Shown here: one piece after another, positions 6,982-14,180 of the stretch
Numbering within the stretch: position 1 is the first letter of the stretch
How the letters are laid out: every line of letters begins with the position of its first letter
Assembly: GCF_900110185.1 (NCBI RefSeq)
Contig: NZ_FOCT01000021.1
Location: forward strand, 1-36,617
DNA length: 36,617 nt
Origin: Nitrosospira multiformis
GTDB taxonomy: Bacteria; Pseudomonadota; Gammaproteobacteria; Burkholderiales; Nitrosomonadaceae
Direction of reading: 5' to 3'
The notes under the pieces: model-generated
Told to the model about the DNA's origin: nothing
The model's input: only the letters and a program-made list of their open reading frames with translations
Databases searched by the model: none
Program-made: the position numbers and the translations under genes

Positions 6982-9696
6982 TCAGGATGTTTTGATACGT
7001 ATATGCCTCCAGGCCAGCGTACTGCCCGGATACACCTGTATCCCGATGAAACCTGGGGCTCGACCCCGCTCTCCATCGGTATTGTCAAATGAGGTGGTCT
7101 GCTGCCGTACGCCGGTCTGGATATTGGTTAGAAAAACCGTGTAGTGATTGCCCTGTACCTCGATCTCGTATTCGAACCAGACACCAGGAACAAGCACGGG
7201 CCCAGGGGTGTAATTCTGCACGGCAGGCTCGTTGAAGTTCATGTGCCAGACGCGATCGCCGGCTTGAATCTTGTATATGGCACCCGTCCGGTTTTTGAAC
7301 AGGCCCTCCGGTTCAGGCTTGATTCCGTAGAAGTCCTTACCCGAGTCGCCCCGCGCGTTGTCATCGATCTGAACCTCAAAGCCCGCTACGACTGGCCTCC
7401 ATGCCGCATTGCCTGCATCGAAGAACGGTTCGTTCGAGAGACGGGTTTTGAGCGCATCGGCAAGTTCAAGTGTCGGACGCGGGAAGCGAACGAAGACACC
7501 GCTGTTATGGTTTCCAGTGTCCAAGATGCGGAACTGGAGGCGCAATGTAAAATCGCTAAAGGCTTCCTTGGCATAATAAAAAAGTCTCAGTCCGCCACCT
7601 CCGTAACTTACCATCTCGCCGTTCAAATGAAGCATGCCTCCACCCCCCGGGCCGGCAAGGTACCAGTCCTTGAAGGTCTTATCCGTACCGTCGAATAATG
7701 GGCGAAAACCCGCTTCGGGCTGGGGACTGATGACCGCCTCCGAGCCGGGCAGCACGCTGCTGTTGAGCAGCTCGGCAGTGCGACGGCACAGTGCGACGCC
7801 AGTGAGCATCGGATTTGGGGAACCCATCGTTGGAAAGAGCGCGGGGCTGGCGATATAGCAGTTGGTGGTATCGTGGATGCGGCCGAAGTCATTGGTAACG
7901 GAATCGGCGATATCGTCGCCCATACGCATCGTACCGGTGTCGTGATGCGTCGTACCCAAGTCGTCGCGGCGGTTCCTGAATGCGCCCAGTAAGGCGAGCC
8001 GTTGTGCTCTGCTTCCCGCCGGTACCGGAATGGCGCTCGATTGGGTGGGGAGAATCTCGAATGGCTCATTTCCTGCAAAGATCAGCGCGATCTTGTCGGA
8101 AACGGCATCCATTTCATCCCAGGTGGCCCGGTCGATGTTTGTTTCGTTACTGCCTGGAAAGGCTTCCGGTGCTGCTTTTGCGTTTCCAAGATGGACAACC
8201 GCCTTTGGCCGCCCGAATTCGGTCTCGAGCGTGGACAGATCCACGAAGCTGTCCGGGTTGCGCGGCCTCATCTCGCCGATGCCGCGAATCGTGATCACAA
8301 CGGTTTTATCGTTGGCGCGAAGCATGCCCTCCAGATGTTCAAGAGTTGGAATTTTCTTGAAGAGCTCTGCCTCGGCGTCGGTACCCAGTTCGTTTAAACC
8401 TGAAGCTGTGATCTGAAAGTGGAATGTACTTCCGTTAGCTGCCTTGCCTTTTACGAATAGGGCGGAACATTGGAGGCTGTTGAACGGTTCGGGAGGCAGG
8501 TTTGCTTCAATTGCCTTCCTTGGCACACGAATGGTCAGGTTCGAGCGCAAATGGGCGATGAGATTTGAGCCCATGCGCTGGGCGGCACGGCCTGCAAGCG
8601 ACTGCTGGAATGTGGTGAGTGCCACACGTGTCGTTTCGACTGTGCCGAGCGCAATGACGGCTGTACTTTGCCGACCCTCTCGCGGGGGTGCAAGTGGAAT
8701 ATCCACGGACATCCCGTTTTGCCAGACGCGTACCCCCGTGACACGCACCCAATTGTCCGCCTGGGTCTCAGTGATGAGTTCCTGTACATGGCAGTCCGGA
8801 ACGATCATGAGCCTCTTGCGTGCGTCCGCCATAGTCCCTGTACCATCAGCCTCGCGGTTTGCGAGCCGCGCGGCGCGAATGAGACCGGGCACAGCGCTAA
8901 ATTTGTTCGTTGGAAATAATCCTGATTCAGTCCTGGATTGGACTGCGAGGGGTGCTTCAAGTTTGAGCAGTTCAAGCAATTCTGCTTTTGATGCCCTGTT
9001 CCCGACAGGAAGATCCAGCCATTTGCGCAACAGTGCGACGTTGATGGGGCCAAGCGTGGAATCGTGATAACGTACGCTGGGGTGATCGGGCAGATCGGCG
9101 AAGGAAAAGCCGGTTTCGTTCCCGGGCGTTTTAAGGCCGGCATGAAGTTGCTTGCGTAACGCGGTGTGAAGCGGGCCGAAAATGAAGTCATTCGTCGCCG
9201 TGACCCCGATTTGGTCACTTGACTGCTCGAAATATCGGGTGCGTAGGTCATCGCGTGTGGTTTGTGGCCAGGCGGCCCACTCCAAGTCGAGCAACTCAGG
9301 CGACCAGCCGCCCCAGGTCAGTGAACGTCCTCCAATGGCGAAGATTAATCCGCTGTAGTTGAGCGCCGGGTGATTTACCCAGGGCACCCGCAGGTCCGGA
9401 GCGCCTCCCATAAACGGCATATTCTGCATGTGCTCGGGTAGCACGAAGGGTCCAGCCTCCAGCACGAGGATGCGGCGGCTGCGTGTGCCGTCTCCTGCGG
9501 CATCGGTTACGAAAAGATGTTCCGCGATGGTAGCCCCGAAGGTTCCCCCACCGACGACGATTACGTCGAACGCGCGTTGTCGGCCGGCAATGGTTTGTGT
9601 GGTGCTATCAAATGCTTCCTGCAAAGTATTGCAGAGGTACCTCCCCATGTTGTCCAGGGTGAACGAGGTCGATTCAGAAGTCAGCGGCTGGGCCAT
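6982..9696 (-). CDS. GMC oxidoreductase fused to DUF1080 domain
   Basis: A 904-residue two-domain protein. Residues about 43-645 are an FAD-dependent GMC oxidoreductase: the FAD loop FDVIVVGGGTFGATIAEHLF (49-54 is the glycine core) and the C-terminal HHDTGTMRMG (His584/585) with TMGSPNPMLTG (Asn628), the expected catalytic His-Asn pair. Residues about 663-904 are a DUF1080 domain: PLFDGTDKTFKDWYL, then HNSGVFVRFP and GFEVQIDDN. DUF1080 members include 3-keto-disaccharide/3-keto-glycoside hydrolases, and some GMC enzymes oxidise sugars at C3. One chain may therefore oxidise a glycoside and hydrolyse the 3-keto product; that is inference. No signal peptide is visible, so a cytoplasmic site is likely unless exported by a partner. 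The start at 9696 has GGAGG five bases away. No transporter or cytochrome partner is adjacent. Confidence 0.85.
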   Translation of the reverse strand: MAQPLTSESTSFTLDNMGRYLCNTLQEAFDSTTQTIAGRQRAFDVIVVGGGTFGATIAEHLFVTDAAGDGTRSRRILVLEAGPFVLPEHMQNMPFMGGAPDLRVPWVNHPALNYSGLIFAIGGRSLTWGGWSPELLDLEWAAWPQTTRDDLRTRYFEQSSDQIGVTATNDFIFGPLHTALRKQLHAGLKTPGNETGFSFADLPDHPSVRYHDSTLGPINVALLRKWLDLPVGNRASKAELLELLKLEAPLAVQSRTESGLFPTNKFSAVPGLIRAARLANREADGTGTMADARKRLMIVPDCHVQELITETQADNWVRVTGVRVWQNGMSVDIPLAPPREGRQSTAVIALGTVETTRVALTTFQQSLAGRAAQRMGSNLIAHLRSNLTIRVPRKAIEANLPPEPFNSLQCSALFVKGKAANGSTFHFQITASGLNELGTDAEAELFKKIPTLEHLEGMLRANDKTVVITIRGIGEMRPRNPDSFVDLSTLETEFGRPKAVVHLGNAKAAPEAFPGSNETNIDRATWDEMDAVSDKIALIFAGNEPFEILPTQSSAIPVPAGSRAQRLALLGAFRNRRDDLGTTHHDTGTMRMGDDIADSVTNDFGRIHDTTNCYIASPALFPTMGSPNPMLTGVALCRRTAELLNSSVLPGSEAVISPQPEAGFRPLFDGTDKTFKDWYLAGPGGGGMLHLNGEMVSYGGGGLRLFYYAKEAFSDFTLRLQFRILDTGNHNSGVFVRFPRPTLELADALKTRLSNEPFFDAGNAAWRPVVAGFEVQIDDNARGDSGKDFYGIKPEPEGLFKNRTGAIYKIQAGDRVWHMNFNEPAVQNYTPGPVLVPGVWFEYEIEVQGNHYTVFLTNIQTGVRQQTTSFDNTDGERGRAPGFIGIQVYPGSTLAWRHIRIKTS

Positions 9697-10084
9697 ATAT
9701 ATCCTCCTGATTCATTCAACCACTACAGGAAACATTCAATCCTGCATTAAATAAACGAGCTTGCTTGAGAAGCCGGAACTTCCAAACATTATCTGCTTCT
9801 GGGGTTACACCAAAGTTAAGTTAATTTATTCCCAGCCCTTGGGGGCCTTTTACTTTACTAGACTGAATGGGATAACTGCTGACTTTGAATTTTGTTTATT
9901 CTTTTAACCTTAGTTTATAAGCTGCGTATGTCAAGAAAGGACGTACCCCAAACGAGTTGCATGACAATGGCTGGGAGGGTAACCAGAGAGATATCTTGCC
10001 TACGGCGCTGATACCGATAGCACTGAGATAAAGATCCGATGGTTAAAAATGTGTTGCCGAAGGAGGAAGAGGAAAGGGATAAGA
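9697..10084. other. Intergenic region, no gene seen
   Basis: This 388-base, AT-rich stretch separates the stop of the DUF1826 gene from the start of the GMC fusion gene on the same strand, so it should hold the GMC promoter and the end of the zinc-module transcript. Short frames (for example from ATG at about 9928 on the plus strand, 27 codons) have no recognisable content. I found no strong terminator or promoter match. Confidence 0.5.
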
Positions 10085-10783
10085 TTAGCCGAGGTTGCTA
10101 CCCCAGACTGCATCCATTACAAGAAGGACACGGGATTGACCTGCGGCGACGGCAGGAGAACGATGGATCGCACCTCCTTGAGAGTTCCCCTGCCATAGAG
10201 ATCCCTTGAGGAGGGTAATGTCGAAGGGTGCTGTCGCTTCGACCCTGGTTCTTTCATCAAGCAGACTGGAGGCGCTGTCAGCAAAACCAGGGGAGTTCAG
10301 CTCAGGTTTATCACGATCAATCCGTTTGTCATTGATCCACTCCGTTCCCTGTCCATGATAGGTGCAAACCAGACGAATACCTGTGCGATCGACATGAAAG
10401 CGGGGACACATTGCTTTATCAAGCACTTCCAGACGCAGAGCAATTTCATTACATCCCATGAGGTCAGAGTAAAGCTCCGCAATGAAGCGCACATCCTCAA
10501 CCATTGCTTCTCGACCGGAAAGCGGGGGCAGAAAATCCGGTGCGAGACCTTCATCAGAACGGATAACCGTTAGAAATCCGTTTCTGAAAAGGTTATTTTC
10601 CAATCCCTGTTGTATGTAGCGATCCACAATGTTGTTGGCATCTCGCTGGCATATCACGATCTGGGTGAAGGGATGGAATATCCGTATCAACTCCTCAAGC
10701 TCAGAGGTGATATATGCGTACGGTTGGGGTTCCCAATCTTGGGTCAGATCGGGGGAAGGCGCCTTGGTTACTGGAGCGGCCAT
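10085..10783 (-). CDS. DUF1826 protein, zinc-starvation associated
   Basis: A 232-residue cytoplasmic protein that matches the DUF1826 family by its overall sequence, including CPRFHVDRTGIRLVCTYHGQ and a C-terminal IHRSP stretch. Several His and Cys residues sit in that conserved core (CPRFHVD, TYHGQGTEW), and metal binding is a reasonable guess. The family is known chiefly as a genomic partner of COG0523 GTPases and DksA paralogues in Zur regulons; its biochemistry is not established. AGGGA lies ahead of the ATG at 10781-10783, and only 10 bases separate it from the dksA2 stop, so it is the last gene of that transcript. Confidence 0.82.
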   Translation of the reverse strand: MAAPVTKAPSPDLTQDWEPQPYAYITSELEELIRIFHPFTQIVICQRDANNIVDRYIQQGLENNLFRNGFLTVIRSDEGLAPDFLPPLSGREAMVEDVRFIAELYSDLMGCNEIALRLEVLDKAMCPRFHVDRTGIRLVCTYHGQGTEWINDKRIDRDKPELNSPGFADSASSLLDERTRVEATAPFDITLLKGSLWQGNSQGGAIHRSPAVAAGQSRVLLVMDAVWGSNLG

Positions 10784-10793
10784 ACTATATCCC

Positions 10794-11306
10794 TCACGGT
10801 TCTTCTAACGCTACGGCACCATGAGTGCGTTCAAGCAACTCGTGGCGTTCCTGGGCTTCGATGCACAGGTTGGCAGTTGGCCTTGCCAGTAGGCGGGGAA
10901 TACCGATAGGATCGCCTGTTTCCTGGCACCAGCCATAAGTCCCGTCTTCGATGCGTTGAAGCGCCTGCTCGATCTTTCTCAGCAAGTTGCGTTCCCGATC
11001 CCGTACCCGGAATTCCAGCAGAAATTTTTCCTCCCTGCTGGCGCGGTCATTGAAATCGGGCTCTGTGGCTACCTCCTGCATCTGCTCCAGCGTACGTCGC
11101 GCACACTCCAGCAGTCGCTTCCGCTCATCCTCCAGGCGAGCACGAAAGAATTCCAATTGCGGGAGAGACATGTACTCCTCTGGCGGGGCGGCCAGAAGTG
11201 ATTTTTTTAAGGAAGACAGCTGATCGGTTTTCACGGTTGATTGGCGTGGCTTGTCACTTCTCCGGCTGATGACATATTGGTAAAGATGTCTGGGGAATGA
11301 CTGCAC
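10794..11306 (-). CDS. dksA2: DksA2, zinc-independent DksA paralogue
   Basis: A DksA/TraR-family protein that binds RNA polymerase in the secondary channel and acts with ppGpp in the stringent response. The coiled-coil tip has DFNDRA (Asp84, Asp87, Ala89), the DxxDxA signature of active DksA. The zinc finger is altered. Canonical DksA has C-x2-C-x17-C-x2-C; here it is Cys127-x2-Thr130-x17-Cys148-x2-Ala151, the pattern known from Pseudomonas aeruginosa DksA2, which works without Zn. The 170-residue frame opens with GTG at 11306, directly after the zigA stop. Family length suggests the true start may be the GTG near 11234 or even the ATG at 11171, so the N terminus is uncertain. It sits between zigA and the DUF1826 gene in a probable Zur-controlled operon. 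Confidence 0.88.
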   Translation of the reverse strand: MQSFPRHLYQYVISRRSDKPRQSTVKTDQLSSLKKSLLAAPPEEYMSLPQLEFFRARLEDERKRLLECARRTLEQMQEVATEPDFNDRASREEKFLLEFRVRDRERNLLRKIEQALQRIEDGTYGWCQETGDPIGIPRLLARPTANLCIEAQERHELLERTHGAVALEEP

Positions 11307-12572
11307 TCATGTGTATTCTGGTTCCCCTTCTGAAGCGAGAGCCAACGGTGTCCATTGGGGAAACTGGTCCGGCATCTTGCGCCAGTAATCGATACCCTTG
11401 CGAACTTCGGCAGCTTCAAGCTGACATTCCGCAAATGCCTGCTCTATGGCTTTCAGGTCCTGGGCGCGATCCTTAAAACGACCAATGAAAACCACTTCAT
11501 TGATCCTGTCCCCATAAGGCATGCGCCAGGATTGTTCTATTGCGTGGCGCTCTTCACTGCCCTTCGCCGGCCATCGTTCCTCTGGTATGGCGGCCCACCA
11601 TCGTCCCACCGGTTCCACAGCAGCAGTATTGCCACAACGCGAATACGAGATTACCCAGTCCGGGCGGCTGGCCAGCCAGACATAACCCTTTGCTCTCAGG
11701 ATTCCGGGCAAGGATTTTTCGAGGAAAGCGGCGAAGCGCTGCGGATGCAGCGGTTCAGGCAAGCGTACAATGAAACTGCTGATCCCGAATTCTTCCGTTT
11801 CCGGAGTGTGCTCGCCCGCCAATTCCTTGACCCAGCCAGCCATCCTGCTGGCACGATCAAGGTTAAACCGACCGGTACCGAGCACCTTGTTCAAGGGGAC
11901 GTTTCCGCGGTGGGCATGAATGATTTCCGCCGTTGGATTCAATGCCTTGATCACGCCGATCACCTCGTGGAGTTGTGCAGGCGTCATCCTGTCCACCTTG
12001 TTTATGACAATTACGTCCGCAAATTCCATCTGCTCGGTTAGCAGGCCGGCCAGCGAGCGATCGTCCTCTTCGCCCGCCACTTCCCCGCGCTGGGCGAGCA
12101 GCTCCTCGCTGGTAAAATCTTTCAGCAGATTTTCCCCGTCGACGACCGTTACCATGGTATCAATGCGAGCGATATCATTGAGTGAGTTTCCATTTTCATC
12201 CCGAAAATCAAACGTGGCGGCAACAGGCATGGGTTCCCCGATCCCGGTCGACTCGATCAACAGGTAATCGAAGTGGCGCTCGGCGCAAAGCTTGCGCACC
12301 TCGGTCAGGAGGTCTTCGCGCAAGGTACAGCAGATACAGCCGTTGCTCATCTCCACCATTTTTTCTTCAGTGCGCGATAAAGCGGCACCCGCATTCTGAG
12401 TGCCTATAGCTACAAGTGATGCATCAATGTTGATTTCGCTCATATCGTTCACGATTACTGCCACGCGCAATCCTTCGCGATTGGCCAGAATGTGGTTGAG
12501 CAAAGTGGTTTTACCTGCTCCGAGAAAACCGGACAGCACGGTGACCGGCAGGCGTTGATCGGTTAGCGTCAT
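11307..12572 (-). CDS. zigA: COG0523-family GTPase, ZigA-type zinc metallochaperone
   Basis: A G3E-family P-loop GTPase of 421 residues, predicted to deliver zinc to client proteins when zinc is scarce. Seen directly: the P loop GFLGAGKT (residues 15-22), the metal-binding motif [11 protein letters not shown] with CxCC at 79-82, the ESTGIGEP switch region, NKVD at 191-194, and a CobW_C domain in the last third ([11 protein letters not shown] and beyond). The ATG at 12570-12572 follows AGGATC; a GTG at 12608 would add 12 residues and is less likely. It is followed without a gap by dksA2 and then the DUF1826 gene, an arrangement known from Zur-regulated clusters. COG0523 proteins also include cobalt and nitrile-hydratase chaperones, but the neighbours argue for zinc. 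Confidence 0.9.
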   Translation of the reverse strand: MTLTDQRLPVTVLSGFLGAGKTTLLNHILANREGLRVAVIVNDMSEINIDASLVAIGTQNAGAALSRTEEKMVEMSNGCICCTLREDLLTEVRKLCAERHFDYLLIESTGIGEPMPVAATFDFRDENGNSLNDIARIDTMVTVVDGENLLKDFTSEELLAQRGEVAGEEDDRSLAGLLTEQMEFADVIVINKVDRMTPAQLHEVIGVIKALNPTAEIIHAHRGNVPLNKVLGTGRFNLDRASRMAGWVKELAGEHTPETEEFGISSFIVRLPEPLHPQRFAAFLEKSLPGILRAKGYVWLASRPDWVISYSRCGNTAAVEPVGRWWAAIPEERWPAKGSEERHAIEQSWRMPYGDRINEVVFIGRFKDRAQDLKAIEQAFAECQLEAAEVRKGIDYWRKMPDQFPQWTPLALASEGEPEYT

Positions 12573-12600
12573 GATGATCCTGGTTGGTTTAGCTGAATGG

Positions 12601-12658
12601 AGTCTCACTCATCGATCCGCTTGTTCTACTTTCGGACGTGCTTCCTCAGAATGAGACT
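12601..12658. repeat. Long-range inverted repeat between PEP-CTERM gene and zigA
   Basis: AGTCTCACTC at 12601-12610 pairs with GAATGAGACT at 12649-12658 at nine of ten positions, across a 38-base spacer. It lies in the 115-base gap upstream of zigA. It could form an RNA stem that limits read-through from the PEP-CTERM gene into zigA. Confidence 0.35.
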
Positions 12659-12687
12659 TTTATTTACGGGAAAGAGCAGGGGAAGTA

Positions 12688-13530
12688 TCAGTAGTGCAGC
12701 CAGTGCACCCGCCTTCGCACTATCGATCCCGACAGGAGCAAACCCGCCAGGAGCATTGCGTAAGTGTGCGGTTCGGGTATAGGCGAAACCTTGAAATCGA
12801 AATGGAATGTGCCCGAGTCCAGGATGGACGAACCTGTTTCCGTATTCAGCAATTCGAATGTTGCCGAGTAAATGCCCGCGGGAGCCGCTGCATCGACCCA
12901 ATAAACCGGCTTGAACTCGAAATCATTGCCTGCTCCGAGGGTAAATATATTGCCGCCGCCGTAGATGTCCTTCGTCATTTCCGTCCCGATATGTAGTCCA
13001 GGCGTGTTCTCGATCAGCCTGAGTCCGATTTCCACATCATTCAATTGACCTGACCAGCGGTTATCACTGCTGTGGAGAAGAACGTCTTCCATACTGCCTG
13101 AGGGGTGGTTGGCAAGTGACTGAATGGAAGCTATGCCGAGATAGCTATATTCCGAACTGCTAACATTTGTTCGCAACGTATCTGCGTAGATTCCATTCCC
13201 TTGTGCCAGCAGAAGAGGTTCTTCCTTGGAAGAAATCTCAGGAATGCGATTATTCGTGGTGGTTGACAGTATGTCGGGCGAAGCGGCTGGCCCAGTGTAA
13301 CTGTATGTCCCGATACCATGGAAATGGTTGCCGTGATTGAGCAAAAGAGTCAGACGGTTCGAGTTCGGATTGGGTAATCCGGCATACGTCCCGGAAGCTA
13401 TCGTTGACAGCCCATCATAGCCAATATAGAACCCGATTCCCTCATTATGCCTCGAAGCTGCCGAAGAGGGGAATGGCGTCAGCGCCAAAGCGACCAGTCC
13501 CAGGATACTGCTTTTCGATGTAAGGCTCAT
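12688..13530 (-). CDS. PEP-CTERM protein, probable Zur-repressed type (All3515-like)
   Basis: A 280-residue exported protein. It has an N-terminal signal peptide (ILGLVALALTPFPSSAAS) and a C-terminal sorting signal, IPEPHTYAMLLAGLLLSG followed by IVRRR. Near the front is a histidine cluster, LNHGNHFHGIGTYSY (His66, 69, 71), and other histidines lie along the chain, compatible with metal binding. The layout (a His-bearing PEP-CTERM protein beside zigA and a Fur-family gene) recalls the Zur-repressed family named after Anabaena All3515; that assignment is from memory of the family and context, not from a search. The start has GAGGAGATAG before the ATG. The promoter (TTGACC, 18 bases, TATATT on the minus strand) is overlapped by a perfect palindrome, so repression by the divergent Fur-family protein is likely. 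It leads the zigA-dksA2-DUF1826 run. Confidence 0.8.
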   Translation of the reverse strand: MSLTSKSSILGLVALALTPFPSSAASRHNEGIGFYIGYDGLSTIASGTYAGLPNPNSNRLTLLLNHGNHFHGIGTYSYTGPAASPDILSTTTNNRIPEISSKEEPLLLAQGNGIYADTLRTNVSSSEYSYLGIASIQSLANHPSGSMEDVLLHSSDNRWSGQLNDVEIGLRLIENTPGLHIGTEMTKDIYGGGNIFTLGAGNDFEFKPVYWVDAAAPAGIYSATFELLNTETGSSILDSGTFHFDFKVSPIPEPHTYAMLLAGLLLSGSIVRRRVHWLHY

Positions 13531-13550
13531 CTATCTCCTCTTTCTTCAGT

Positions 13551-13570
13551 TATTGTTAGTGATAACAATA
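13551..13570. promoter_or_regulatory. Perfect 8-4-8 palindrome, probable Fur/Zur-family operator
   Basis: The sequence TATTGTTAGTGATAACAATA is an exact inverted repeat (TATTGTTA, spacer GTGA, TAACAATA). It overlaps the -10 element (13567-13572, minus strand) of the PEP-CTERM gene and lies next to a divergent Fur-family gene. The TGTTA/TAACA half-sites resemble those of proteobacterial Zur boxes, although the usual spacing is one base longer. Confidence 0.65.
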
Positions 13571-13596
13571 TATCAATAGCAATAGTATTCGGTCAA
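13567..13596 (-). promoter_or_regulatory. Promoter of the PEP-CTERM/zigA transcript
   Basis: Read on the minus strand, TTGACC (13591-13596) is separated by 18 bases from TATATT (13567-13572). The match to the sigma-70 consensus is good. The palindromic operator covers the -10 and the likely start point. Confidence 0.55.
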
Positions 13597-13600
13597 GGCT

Positions 13601-13615
13601 GTTAGTGACATAATA
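13601..13615. promoter_or_regulatory. Possible second, imperfect operator
   Basis: GTTAGTGACATAATA repeats the left half and spacer of the palindrome at 13551-13570 (GTTAGTGA) but has a degenerate right half. It lies just upstream of the -35 of the minus-strand promoter and could be a weaker site shared with the divergent regulator gene. Confidence 0.35.
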
Positions 13616-13628
13616 GGAGTTAAGAGGC

Positions 13629-13658
13629 TTGCGAATCGGATAATATCTATATAGATAT
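13629..13658 (+). promoter_or_regulatory. Promoter region of the Fur-family gene with 16-bp palindrome
   Basis: TTGCGA (13629-13634) stands 17 bases before TAGATA (13652-13657), a fair sigma-70 match. The -10 lies within the exact palindrome ATATCTATATAGATAT (13643-13658), a candidate site for autoregulation or for another factor. Confidence 0.4.
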
Positions 13659-13683
13659 GGGATGATATTGTTGAGGCAAATCC

Positions 13684-14061
13684 ATGGAACGTAATACTCG
13701 GCAGCGGGATGCAATTCTTGATGTCATTTCAGGGGCAGGAAGGCCGCTTTCGACACAGGAAATACTTGCGGCAGGAAAGGCTGCGGTATCCTCTCTGAGT
13801 ATTGCTACCGTTTACCGGACATTGAGGGATCTCGTAGCAGAAGGACACATTCTGCCCGTCAAGCTGCCAGGTGAAGCGGACCGATACGAAATGGCCAGGC
13901 TGGATGACCACTATCACTTCAAGTGCAGTACCTGCAGCAAGGTATTCGACATTCACGACAACATCAAAAAGAACAATCTTCACGTACCCCGCAACTTCGT
14001 GATCGATAAATATGACCTGATTCTTTATGGGCAGTGTAGCGATTGCGTTCCCAAACATTGA
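13684..14061 (+). CDS. Fur-family regulator, probable zinc uptake regulator Zur
   Basis: A 125-residue Fur-superfamily repressor. Residues about 1-65 form the winged helix (LSIATVYRTLRDL, 38-50, is the recognition helix). The dimerisation and metal domain follows with HYHFKC (His76, His78, Cys81), Cys84, and CSDC (Cys118, Cys121), so both CxxC pairs of the structural Zn site are present. The ATG follows GAGG and lies downstream of a palindrome-bearing promoter. It is divergent from a PEP-CTERM, zigA, dksA2 and DUF1826 run, all linked to zinc starvation, so I infer zinc as the co-repressor. Sequence alone cannot exclude Fur or PerR specificity. The protein is on the short side for the family (usually 130-160). 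Confidence 0.85.
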   Translation: MERNTRQRDAILDVISGAGRPLSTQEILAAGKAAVSSLSIATVYRTLRDLVAEGHILPVKLPGEADRYEMARLDDHYHFKCSTCSKVFDIHDNIKKNNLHVPRNFVIDKYDLILYGQCSDCVPKH

Positions 14062-14180
14062 AATCCATCAAAGCTACGGCATTCCCAACACGGATGCCGC
14101 GATACCAACGCAACGAACTCAACTGTCATCTGACGTAGGCTTGCGTGTCTCATCTTGGCGAAACACGGAATCGGGCGGCG

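Noticed and set aside
10039..10210. Plus-strand frame starting MVKNVLPKEEEERDK
   Set aside because: It runs antisense into the DUF1826 gene and shows no motif.
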